DNA of 64,000 bases from Candidatus Fokinia solitaria (GTDB taxonomy: Bacteria; Pseudomonadota; Alphaproteobacteria; Rickettsiales; Midichloriaceae): positions 1 to 64,000 of the forward strand of contig CALPOD020000001.1 of the NCBI GenBank assembly GCA_943325105.2. The letters run 5' to 3'. The position numbers and the translations under genes were made by a program. How positions within the stretch are numbered: the stretch's first letter is position 1; every line of letters begins with the position of its first letter. The notes beneath the pieces were generated by a model that was not told where the DNA came from, did not search any database, and saw nothing but the letters and a program-made list of their open reading frames with translations. This document shows positions 46,156 through 52,991 of this stretch, in pieces.

Positions 46156-47400
46156 ATGATCTATATAAGTCTCGGTTCAAATTTAGGAAATAAATTACAA
46201 AACCTTAGGAATGCAGTCAAAGAAATAGAAAAAGAATGCCTAAGAAATATTAATTTATCAATTGTTTTAGAAACAGAAGCAATTTTGAAACAACATAGCC
46301 CTAACGAATGGAATAATCTTTTTTTAAATATGATAATCTCAGGTGATACTGATTTATCTCCTAAAGATTTACTAATAAAATTGAAAGAAATTGAAAGTAA
46401 ATTAGGTAGAAAAAAAGATGAACAAAGATGGGCTCCAAGGATAATTGATTTAGATATTTTACTTTATAAAGATTATGAAATAAATACTGGAAATCTTATC
46501 ATCCCACATCCAGAACTTAAAAATAGGCCATTTTTTCAACATCTTTTATCTTTGATGGGATTTAATCAGTTTAAAAGCATTAACAATTTAAATTCATTTA
46601 AGAAAAGTTTTGTTTTAAATCCTGAACTCGTTGGTATTGTAAATATTACAGATGACTCTTTTTCTGATGGTGGTAAATTCTATGCTCCTGAAAATGCTAT
46701 AAAACAAGTATTATCTCTTGTATCAGATGGTGCATCAGTAATTGATATAGGAGCTCAATCAACAAGACCTGGCGCAGTAATGAAAAGCACAGAGAATGAA
46801 ATCAATGCACTTAGACCAGTTTTAGATGAAATAAAACACTTAGATTTAGAAATTAGTATAGATACATTCAGAGAAGAGGTCGTTGAGTGGTTACTCAAAA
46901 ACTACAAAATCAGTTGGATTAATGATGTAAAATGTTCTTTTAATGATAAAACATTGAATTTAATCAGGGAAAATCATTGTAAGATTTGTGTAATGCACTC
47001 ATTGACAGTTCCTGCAGACCCTAATCATACAATACCTCAACATTTAGACCCAATAGATGTCATTCTTGAGTGGGGGACAACAATTATTGATAAATTACAA
47101 AAGATTGGTTTTACAAACGATAAAATAATTGTCGATCCGGGTATAGGTTTTGGTAAGATTGCATATCAAAATATTGAAATACTTCAAAGAGTTTCTGAAT
47201 TAAAAGCTTTAAGTGTTATGTTTATGATTGGCCACTCAAGAAAGGGCTATATAAATGCATTCACAAATTATTTAGCATCAGAAAGAGATATAGAAACTGT
47301 AGCAGTATCAAATATAATAGAAGGTCATGTGGATTACCTGCGAGTACATGACGTAGCACACCATATGAGATCTTTTGTGATTCAAAAATCTTTTAAATAG
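46156..47400 (+). CDS. folKP: Fused HPPK / dihydropteroate synthase
   Basis: A bifunctional folate enzyme. Residues 1 to about 140 are 6-hydroxymethyl-dihydropterin pyrophosphokinase, with YISLGSNLGNKLQNL, ETEAIL, FLNMI and the RWAPRIIDLDIL signature. Residues about 150-414 are dihydropteroate synthase, with GIVNITDDSFSDGGKFY, DIGAQSTRPGA, ISIDTFREEV, WINDVKC, IVDPGIGFGK and MIGHSRKGYI. The second activity joins the pterin to p-aminobenzoate. HPPK-DHPS fusions are common in intracellular bacteria and plants. The 3' end belongs to a diverged tandem duplication with the start of the next gene, so the last codons (QKSFK) have a second, frame-broken copy downstream. Confidence 0.94.
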   Translation: MIYISLGSNLGNKLQNLRNAVKEIEKECLRNINLSIVLETEAILKQHSPNEWNNLFLNMIISGDTDLSPKDLLIKLKEIESKLGRKKDEQRWAPRIIDLDILLYKDYEINTGNLIIPHPELKNRPFFQHLLSLMGFNQFKSINNLNSFKKSFVLNPELVGIVNITDDSFSDGGKFYAPENAIKQVLSLVSDGASVIDIGAQSTRPGAVMKSTENEINALRPVLDEIKHLDLEISIDTFREEVVEWLLKNYKISWINDVKCSFNDKTLNLIRENHCKICVMHSLTVPADPNHTIPQHLDPIDVILEWGTTIIDKLQKIGFTNDKIIVDPGIGFGKIAYQNIEILQRVSELKALSVMFMIGHSRKGYINAFTNYLASERDIETVAVSNIIEGHVDYLRVHDVAHHMRSFVIQKSFK

Positions 47401-47607
47401 GTAGAAAATAAATTTTCTAAAAACACTCAATATATCGCTTGAAAATTTCAATTTATTAAATATGATGAGAAGCCATGTGGTTTATCTATGAGTACGTAAC
47501 GTAGCACAACATATGAGGTCTTTTGTGACTCAAAAATCTTTTAAGAGGTAAAAAATGAATTTTCTAAAAACACTTAATACATCACTTGAAAATCTCAATT
47601 TATTAAA
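47321..47607 (+). repeat. Diverged 147/148-bp tandem duplication across the folKP-CADD junction
   Basis: Copy 1 (47321-47460) and copy 2 (47469-47607) align over their whole length with about 19 substitutions and one single-base gap in about 140 positions, about 86% identity by eye. Each copy contains the end of folKP plus the start of the CADD gene. In copy 1 the folKP end is functional while the CADD start has lost its ATG (AATAAATTTTC). In copy 2 the folKP end is broken by a TGA while the CADD start is intact (AAATGAATTTTC). Most substitutions are transitions. Confidence 0.88.
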
Positions 47608-48196
47608 ACACCCGTTTTATAAAATGTGGAATGAAGGCCTTCTTACGATTGATAAATTGCAAGTTTATGCAACTGAATATTATCACCATGTAGCTGCATT
47701 CCCTAGGTATATCAGCCAGATACACTCACTTTGCGATGATTTACAGTCTAGACAAGTTCTTCTAAGAAATTTAATCGACGAGGAAGAAGGAGAAGAAAAT
47801 CACCCTGAGCTCTGGATGAGATTTATGGAAGGTGTAGGTTGTACAAAAGTTTTACTACAACCAAAATTAAATGGAACAATTAATCTAGTTGAGGGTTATT
47901 TTGAATTGGTGAAAACCGATTATCCAACAGGACTAGGTGCTTTATATGCATATGAAAGGCAAACTCCTGAAGTTTCTGCATCGAAAATTGAAGGCTTGAG
48001 TAAACATTATGGAATAAAAGACCAAAGAGCTTTACAATTCTTCACAGTTCATCAAAAAGCTGATGAGTGGCATGTAGAAGAATTAGTTGGATTAATTAAC
48101 AAAATGAGTGAAGCTGATAAGCAAAAAGTATATGATGGAGCCAATACAGGTGCAAAGTATCTATGGTCATTTCTTGATGGAGTTTACACTACTTAG
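47555..48196 (+). CDS. CADD-like p-aminobenzoate synthase (PqqC/TenA fold)
   Basis: Homologous to chlamydial CADD, a self-sacrificing di-metal oxygenase reported to make p-aminobenzoate from one of its own tyrosines. Comparing with the Chlamydia sequence as I remember it, all key residues are kept in this 213-residue protein. The metal-ligand positions are E76 or E77 and H83 in DEEEGEENHPELW, E134 in YAYERQTP, and H166, D170 and H173 in FTVHQKADEWHVEE. The substrate tyrosine corresponds to Y22 in KHPFYKMW and the essential lysine to K144. It follows folB-folKP, whose DHPS domain consumes p-aminobenzoate, and no pabA/pabB/pabC is seen. The chlamydial C-terminal tail is missing. It overlaps the DMT transporter end by 8 bases. 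Confidence 0.88.
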   Translation: MNFLKTLNTSLENLNLLKHPFYKMWNEGLLTIDKLQVYATEYYHHVAAFPRYISQIHSLCDDLQSRQVLLRNLIDEEEGEENHPELWMRFMEGVGCTKVLLQPKLNGTINLVEGYFELVKTDYPTGLGALYAYERQTPEVSASKIEGLSKHYGIKDQRALQFFTVHQKADEWHVEELVGLINKMSEADKQKVYDGANTGAKYLWSFLDGVYTT

Positions 48197-49193
48197 CTAT
48201 CTCTTTATTTTTTCTGCGCTTTCTGACTTCATATCTTATCAACATGAAGCTTGCAAGAATTATGAATAAGTACCCAACTATCGAGTATCTATCTATATCT
48301 TCCTGAAAGAGTGCATAACCCAATAAGCCACTGAATATTAGTTTAGTATATCTAAATGGAATTACTATCGATAGATCGTGCTTCAATGCATTGAAATATG
48401 CTATACCATGTATGAAATAACAGCACCCCATTAAACTCAATAAAAGAATGTGTGTTGTTTGTAAAATCGAAATACCGGGGTCATAAAAACTAGGAGATAC
48501 TGGCATATAATTACCAAGTACTTCAACTACATTCCACTTTATAAATGCTGCTGGGAATGACCATAGAGATGAAAATAGCAATAAGTAAAACATCTGAGTT
48601 TTATTGTGTTCTGTATTACCCAAAGTCTTTACTAGAAGTGAATTAACAGACCAACAAGATATTGCTAATATTGTATAGCCATATTTAGCAAGATTATTTT
48701 CACCAAAGTCAGCATCAATTATATTCCCAGTAAATAAAAACTTTATTATAGATGGATTTATTACAATGCATGCTCCAAGGAATCCTGACACTATTGCCCA
48801 GATTTTGGTTTTTGTTAATTTATCATTGAAAAATGCTACTCCCAATAATACTACAACTATATATTGTAAATTCTCAAATGCAGCCGCACTAACCATACTA
48901 ATATTTTTTAATCCTTGCGCAAAGGAAATAGCTCCAAAGGTTCCAAAGAAACTTCTCAAAATATGAAAATGTATCTTTTTTGTTTTAATATTTTGCGTTC
49001 CATGAAAAAAAATCCATGGAATTGTGACAATCAATAATCCAAACTTATATAAAAACACTATCAGAGCTGAACTTAATTCACTTCTTAATATCTTCAATGT
49101 AATATCTGAAATTGCTAATGATGCTGTGTTACACATCATAAACATTATACCGATCAATGCAGTTTTACTAATTGTATGTGTGTTGTTGTTCAT
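48189..49193 (-). CDS. EamA/DMT-family transporter
   Basis: A 334-residue polytopic membrane protein with ten predicted helices in two five-helix repeats, the drug/metabolite transporter layout. Repeats are recognisable from AISDITLKILRSELSSALIV and ISMVSAAAFENLQYIVVVLL in the first half and LNALKHDLSIVIPFRYTKLIF-like residues (FNALKHDLSIVIPFRYTK) in the second. In Rickettsia a DMT member imports S-adenosylmethionine, so a SAM carrier is one possibility, but sequence alone does not fix the substrate. The short basic C-terminus (RKRRKNKEIAK) is cytoplasmic. It is convergent with CADD, with 8 overlapping bases. Confidence 0.87.
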   Translation of the reverse strand: MNNNTHTISKTALIGIMFMMCNTASLAISDITLKILRSELSSALIVFLYKFGLLIVTIPWIFFHGTQNIKTKKIHFHILRSFFGTFGAISFAQGLKNISMVSAAAFENLQYIVVVLLGVAFFNDKLTKTKIWAIVSGFLGACIVINPSIIKFLFTGNIIDADFGENNLAKYGYTILAISCWSVNSLLVKTLGNTEHNKTQMFYLLLFSSLWSFPAAFIKWNVVEVLGNYMPVSPSFYDPGISILQTTHILLLSLMGCCYFIHGIAYFNALKHDLSIVIPFRYTKLIFSGLLGYALFQEDIDRYSIVGYLFIILASFMLIRYEVRKRRKNKEIAK

Positions 49194-49260
49194 CTATTTT
49201 TATATGAAGGTTTTGTGAAAGAATTTCTAACATATGATAGAAATTTAGGCAATAGAGACT

Positions 49261-49336
49261 TGGTGCACCTGATAGGAATCGAACCTATAACCCTTGCCTT
49301 CGGAGGGCAATACTCTATCCGTTGAGCTACAGGTGC
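49261..49336 (-). tRNA. tRNA-Arg (anticodon CCG)
   Basis: A 76-base cloverleaf on the minus strand. Acceptor GCACCTG pairs with CAGGTGC, followed by A and an encoded CCA. The anticodon stem TTGCC/GGCAA encloses CTCCGAA, giving CCG. It lies 9 bases downstream of tRNA-Ala in the same orientation, so both are probably processed from one transcript. Confidence 0.95.
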
Positions 49337-49345
49337 TTATTATAG

Positions 49346-49421
49346 TGGTGGAGCCAAGCGGGATCGAACCGCTGACTTTTTGAATGCCATTCAAACGCGC
49401 TACCAACTGCGCTATGACCCC
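49346..49421 (-). tRNA. tRNA-Ala (anticodon GGC)
   Basis: A 76-base cloverleaf on the minus strand. Acceptor GGGGTCA pairs with TGGCTCC (with G-T pairs), followed by A and an encoded CCA. The anticodon stem TTTGA/TCAAA encloses ATGGCAT, giving GGC. It precedes tRNA-Arg on the same transcript. Confidence 0.94.
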
Positions 49422-49545
49422 CACAGATGATATAATTAACTACTGTACTTCAAAAATTAAGACAAGTACTTTTATTTGTAATTTATTTGATTTATTATAA
49501 TGTATAGATATAAATACCAAAATTTTAAAAAAATCACCAGTTATA

Positions 49546-50148
49546 ATGTCTTATATAGGAAAAACCTTATTCAGTATCTTTGCAATTTTTTCAATCATGT
49601 TGTGTGTATCAAATATTTCGTTTGCAGGAAATGATAAAGATGCTGAAGGATTTATTTCAAATCTGTCTTCAGAAGCTTTAAAAATTATTCAAAGTAAAAA
49701 TTCTGAACAAATTAAAATGAAGAAGCTTGAAGAAAAATTTAATACTGCAGTAGATGTTAATTGGATGGCTAAATTCGCGATAGCAAAATTTTGGAAATCA
49801 ATGACAGATGAACAAAAAAAATCTTATCTAGAAGCCTATAATCATTATTTAATCAAAACATATGTTCCAAGATTTAAGGAATATAATAATCAAGAGATTA
49901 AAATTCTTAGCACAAAAGACATGGGCAATGATCAATATATAGTTTCAACACAAATAATTTCTGTGAAAGGTACAGAAAAAAATACTATAAATATAGGATA
50001 TAGATGTAAAAAAAGTGATGGAGTATTTAAGATTAGAGATATTTCTGGTGAGGATCTAAGTTTATTAACAACTCAAAGATCTGAATTTTCATCTGTAATT
50101 ACGAATGGTGGAGTTGATAAGTTAATAAAAACACTTGCAGATAAATAG
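49546..50148 (+). CDS. mlaC: MlaC-family phospholipid-binding periplasmic protein
   Basis: MlaC shuttles phospholipids between MlaA in the outer membrane and the MlaFEDB complex in the inner membrane. The 200-residue protein has a signal peptide (MSYIGKTLFSIFAIFSIMLC, cleavage likely after ISFA near residue 27). The Ttg2D/MlaC body then follows: VDVNWMAKFAIAKFWKSMTD, YLEAYNHYLIKTYVPRF, YRCKKSDGVFKIRDISGED. Length is normal. The other mla genes are not adjacent. Its own start region is A/T-rich without a clear promoter. The tmRNA promoter begins 25 bases after its stop. Confidence 0.9.
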   Translation: MSYIGKTLFSIFAIFSIMLCVSNISFAGNDKDAEGFISNLSSEALKIIQSKNSEQIKMKKLEEKFNTAVDVNWMAKFAIAKFWKSMTDEQKKSYLEAYNHYLIKTYVPRFKEYNNQEIKILSTKDMGNDQYIVSTQIISVKGTEKNTINIGYRCKKSDGVFKIRDISGEDLSLLTTQRSEFSSVITNGGVDKLIKTLADK

Positions 50149-50172
50149 TTTTTTAAAGCTTATAATCCTCTG

Positions 50173-50201
50173 TTGATTTCTAACAATAATCAACGTATAA
50201 T
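50173..50201 (+). promoter_or_regulatory. Sigma-70 promoter for ssrA
   Basis: TTGATT at 50173-50178, a 17-base spacer, and a perfect TATAAT at 50196-50201. Predicted start is near 50208. The -35 region overlaps a perfect inverted repeat, GTTGATT and AATCAAC (50172-50178 and 50188-50194), a possible operator. Confidence 0.75.
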
Positions 50202-50207
50202 TAACAA

Positions 50208-50503
50208 TGTTGGAGAAATCCAAATATAGTAATAAATGCGGTTTATAATAACAGCTCTGGACCCGGGGGCAGTACCCGGCATCTCCACCAAATCATATCA
50301 TTATGGGGATGAAACAGGATCGACAGGCCCTAAAAAGATTTGTTTTACTCAGAATGACACCTCTGTAAAGGATCAAAAACATAAATGCAAACGAAAATTT
50401 TGCTAACGACAACGGTTTCAACAGCAGAACTGCATTTGCAGCTGCTTAACTAACCTAGTCAGCGGTGTGGAGCTACCGGGCAACAGAAGTGCTCCACCAC
50501 ACT
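50208..50503 (+). ncRNA. ssrA: tmRNA, circularly permuted two-piece type
   Basis: tmRNA rescues stalled ribosomes and tags the nascent chain for proteolysis. The gene is permuted. The acceptor piece comes first and ends CATCTCC-A-CCA at 50290, with a T arm CCGGG/CCCGG before it. A 14-base spacer follows, then the coding piece from GGGGATG at 50305, which pairs with CATCTCC. The tag frame ends at TAA 50447-50449. Read from GCA at 50387 it encodes ANENFANDNGFNSRTAFAAA; read from GCT at 50402 it is the 15-residue ANDNGFNSRTAFAAA, closer to other alphaproteobacterial tags. The 3' stem GGAGC/GCTCC ends near 50503. Exact processing ends are inferred. Confidence 0.93.
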
Positions 50504-50519
50504 TTATATAATTCACTAC

Positions 50520-50548
50520 TTGCAGATATATTTCATTTAGTGTACAAT
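50520..50548 (+). promoter_or_regulatory. Sigma-70 promoter for rpsU
   Basis: TTGCAG at 50520-50525, a 17-base spacer and TACAAT at 50543-50548. Predicted start is near 50555, giving a leader of about 44 bases before the rpsU GTG. It may also serve tRNA-Cys and the ABC gene downstream. Confidence 0.68.
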
Positions 50549-50598
50549 ATCCTAAGACATTTTCATTTAATTAATACAAATTTTAAAATAGTAATATA

Positions 50599-50787
50599 GT
50601 GCAAATAATTGTTGGATTTTCTAATCATGAGGGCGTTCTACGCAATCTAAAAAAAGCAGCTCAAATAGAGAACATACCTAGGGCTCTTAAGAATAAAAAA
50701 GCTTACGAAAAACCTTCTATAGCAAAGAGAAGAAAAAGTGCTGAAGCTAAACAAAGAAGAATAAGAGCAAGAAGAAAAGCTCACTAA
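50599..50787 (+). CDS. rpsU: 30S ribosomal protein S21
   Basis: S21 is a small, very basic protein near the anti-Shine-Dalgarno end of 16S rRNA. The 62-residue sequence reads MQIIVGFSNHEGVLRNLKKA at the start and ends in the Arg/Lys-rich KRRKSAEAKQRRIRARRKAH, as typical. The start codon is GTG at 50599. tRNA-Cys begins 7 bases after its stop, so both probably share a transcript. Confidence 0.93.
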   Translation: MQIIVGFSNHEGVLRNLKKAAQIENIPRALKNKKAYEKPSIAKRRKSAEAKQRRIRARRKAH

Positions 50788-50794
50788 TTATTAT

Positions 50795-50869
50795 GGCCGA
50801 ATAGCAAAGTGGTAATGCAGCGGATTGCAAATCCGCTATACGACAGTTCGATTCTGTCTTCGGCCTCCA
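50795..50869 (+). tRNA. tRNA-Cys (anticodon GCA)
   Basis: A 75-base cloverleaf. Acceptor GGCCGAA pairs with TTCGGCC, followed by discriminator T and an encoded CCA. The anticodon stem GCGGA/TCCGC encloses TTGCAAA, giving GCA; U73 is the known cysteine identity base. It lies between rpsU and the ABC ATPase gene. Confidence 0.96.
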
Positions 50870-50883
50870 TAAAGATAAAAATC

Positions 50884-51618
50884 ATGTATAATACACCCAT
50901 TCTCAATATTGATAACTTATCTGTAAGTTTTCAAAAGGGTTTTTATCTGTTGAAACTACTTACGTATACAATTAATCATAAGGATTTCATAGTTATTCTT
51001 GGATCTAATGGATCAGGAAAAACAACTATGTTAAAAACATTTAATGGAACAATTAGAAATTATTCTGGTCATATTAAGCTTTTTAATCAATTTGAAATAA
51101 AAAAACTACCTCATAAAGTTATTTCCAAACATATAGGTACAATCACACAGAAAGTTGAGGATAGCCTATTTATGGAGTTTTCGCTCATTCAAAATTTTAA
51201 AATGTATATGGAAGCTTTTAATGATAATACAAGAGATATAAAAGATTTCTTAGAGCTTTTATCAACTATTAACACTAAACTTATGAATCTTATGGATACA
51301 AAAGTTGGTAGATTATCTGGTGGAGAAAGACAGTGTTTTTTATTATGTTTAAATCTATTTTTAAAGAGAGATTTGTTATTATTAGATGAGCATACAAGCG
51401 CCTTAGATCCAAAGACTGCACATGAAGTAATGAGTATGACAGCCGACAAGGTATCAGAAAATAATACGACTTGTATTATGACAACTCACAGTTTGGATGA
51501 TGCAATCAAATATGGAAATAGATTAATCATAATGCAAAACGGACAAATCATTCAAAAATTTGATGAAGAAGAGAAATATACTCTCTCAAAATCAGATCTT
51601 CTGCAATATTACTACTGA
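50884..51618 (+). CDS. ABC transporter ATP-binding protein (DEH-type Walker B)
   Basis: A 244-residue nucleotide-binding subunit of an ABC transporter. Walker A GSNGSGKTT lies at residues 40-48, the Q loop is GTITQKVED, the signature is LSGGERQ, and Walker B is LLLLDEHTSALDP; a switch histidine follows in TTHSLDD. Walker B has DEH where most have DEP, seen in a small subgroup tied to predicted amino-acid-like importers. No permease or binding-protein gene is adjacent. I chose the ATG at 50884: the open frame reaches back to 50809, but that part translates tRNA-Cys. It may be cotranscribed with rpsU and tRNA-Cys. The 3' end overlaps phr by 7 bases. Confidence 0.86.
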   Translation: MYNTPILNIDNLSVSFQKGFYLLKLLTYTINHKDFIVILGSNGSGKTTMLKTFNGTIRNYSGHIKLFNQFEIKKLPHKVISKHIGTITQKVEDSLFMEFSLIQNFKMYMEAFNDNTRDIKDFLELLSTINTKLMNLMDTKVGRLSGGERQCFLLCLNLFLKRDLLLLDEHTSALDPKTAHEVMSMTADKVSENNTTCIMTTHSLDDAIKYGNRLIIMQNGQIIQKFDEEEKYTLSKSDLLQYYY

Positions 51619-52991
51619 TCAACCTTGATTGATGTAAAGGCTTTCAATGCTTTATCTCTAGATTCTTCAATACTAACAATTGGATCAGGATAGATTCCCT
51701 TGTTTGTCGATATCCAAGGAGTAAAAATTTCTTTATCTGATAAATGAGATATCTCTGGAATATATTTTCTAATATACGTGCCTTCAGGATCAAATTTCTG
51801 TCCTTGAGTTGTTGGATTGAATATTCTGAAGTACGGAGCAGCATCTGCACCACAGCCAGCTATCCATTGCCAGCCAGCACTATTGTTTGCCATATCAGCA
51901 TCAACAAGACAATCCCAGAACCATCTTTCACCATGATGCCAGTGAATCAATAGATTTTTGACAAGAAATGAACCAACAATCATTCTAACTCTATTATGCA
52001 TATAACCAGTCTCCCAAAGCTCTCGCATTCCAGCATCAACCATTGGATAGCCAGTCTGTCCTTTCTTCCATTTATCAAACAAATCATCATTATTATCCCA
52101 AGGGAATGCATCAAATTTTGGCTGTAAATTTTCAGTTTGTAGTTTTGGGAAGTGGTATAGCAAGCTATATGAGAACTCACGCCATCCTAATTCACTCAAA
52201 AAGTGCCCTAAATTATTTTCAGTTTTATCTCTATTATAAATGGCTGAATACCAAACTTGGTTAGGTGAAATTTCTCCAAAATGTAGATATGGTGATAGTC
52301 TTGAGACAGACTTCATAGATGGAAAATCCCTACCAATTTTATAGTCCATTAGGCTTTTGTCTAAAAACTCCTGAAGTCTTTTCTGTGCTGATTCTTCACC
52401 TATATTCCAATGTTTCTCAATTTTTTTATCCCACCTGATATTTGGTAATAATTCTAAATTGTCTACAGAAGTCTCATTTGTATATTCAAAAAGAGAGATA
52501 TGAGATGGTTCACTCAATGGCTCCCTTGGTATAACTTTACTTTGTAAACAACCGATCTTATAAAATGGTGTGAAAACTTTATATGGAGTGCCATCTGATT
52601 TTAAATTATCCCACGGCTCCCACAACAACGAACCATTAAAAATCTTTGTAGGAATCCCACTAGATACTATCTCTTTGTCATAATTCAAAATATGTGGCTC
52701 ATAGCATCTATTCCATAAAACTTGCTTAACATTAAAGTCTTGCATCAATTTTATTAAGATTTCTTTTGGATTCCCTTTCAAAATAAGTATTTTACCATTT
52801 AATCTCCGATTCAGATTATCTAGCGAATGATGTAACCACCATCTACTGCTAGCGCCTAAGTTTTTTGCTTCATAATCATTTAATATATAAATAGGTAAAA
52901 CATTAGGACTTTTAGCTGCTTCAAATAGCGCTGGGTTATCAGCAAGTCTGAGGTCTTGTCTAAACCAATAAATTAAAATTTCTGATGACAT
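51612..52991 (-). CDS. phrB: Deoxyribodipyrimidine photolyase
   Basis: Repairs cyclobutane pyrimidine dimers with light, using FADH- and an antenna. The 459-residue protein shows the N-terminal antenna domain start ILIYWFRQDLRLADNPAL. The FAD domain motifs are SRLSPYLHFGEISP, LGWREFSYSLLYHFP, WKKGQTGYPMVDAGMRELWE, MHNRVRMIVGSFLVKNLLI and WFWDCLVDADMANNSAGWQW. CPD photolyase is favoured over cryptochrome by WMxNRxRM-type context and the NNSAGWQW motif. Its ATG overlaps the hisS stop (TAATG), so it is translationally coupled. A light-dependent enzyme suggests exposure of the host or organism to sunlight. Confidence 0.95.
   Translation of the reverse strand: MSSEILIYWFRQDLRLADNPALFEAAKSPNVLPIYILNDYEAKNLGASSRWWLHHSLDNLNRRLNGKILILKGNPKEILIKLMQDFNVKQVLWNRCYEPHILNYDKEIVSSGIPTKIFNGSLLWEPWDNLKSDGTPYKVFTPFYKIGCLQSKVIPREPLSEPSHISLFEYTNETSVDNLELLPNIRWDKKIEKHWNIGEESAQKRLQEFLDKSLMDYKIGRDFPSMKSVSRLSPYLHFGEISPNQVWYSAIYNRDKTENNLGHFLSELGWREFSYSLLYHFPKLQTENLQPKFDAFPWDNNDDLFDKWKKGQTGYPMVDAGMRELWETGYMHNRVRMIVGSFLVKNLLIHWHHGERWFWDCLVDADMANNSAGWQWIAGCGADAAPYFRIFNPTTQGQKFDPEGTYIRKYIPEISHLSDKEIFTPWISTNKGIYPDPIVSIEESRDKALKAFTSIKVDQ

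Noticed and set aside
50809-50883. N-terminal extension of the ABC ATPase frame back to 50809
   Set aside because: It runs through the tRNA-Cys gene; the ATG at 50884 gives a standard ABC N-terminus.
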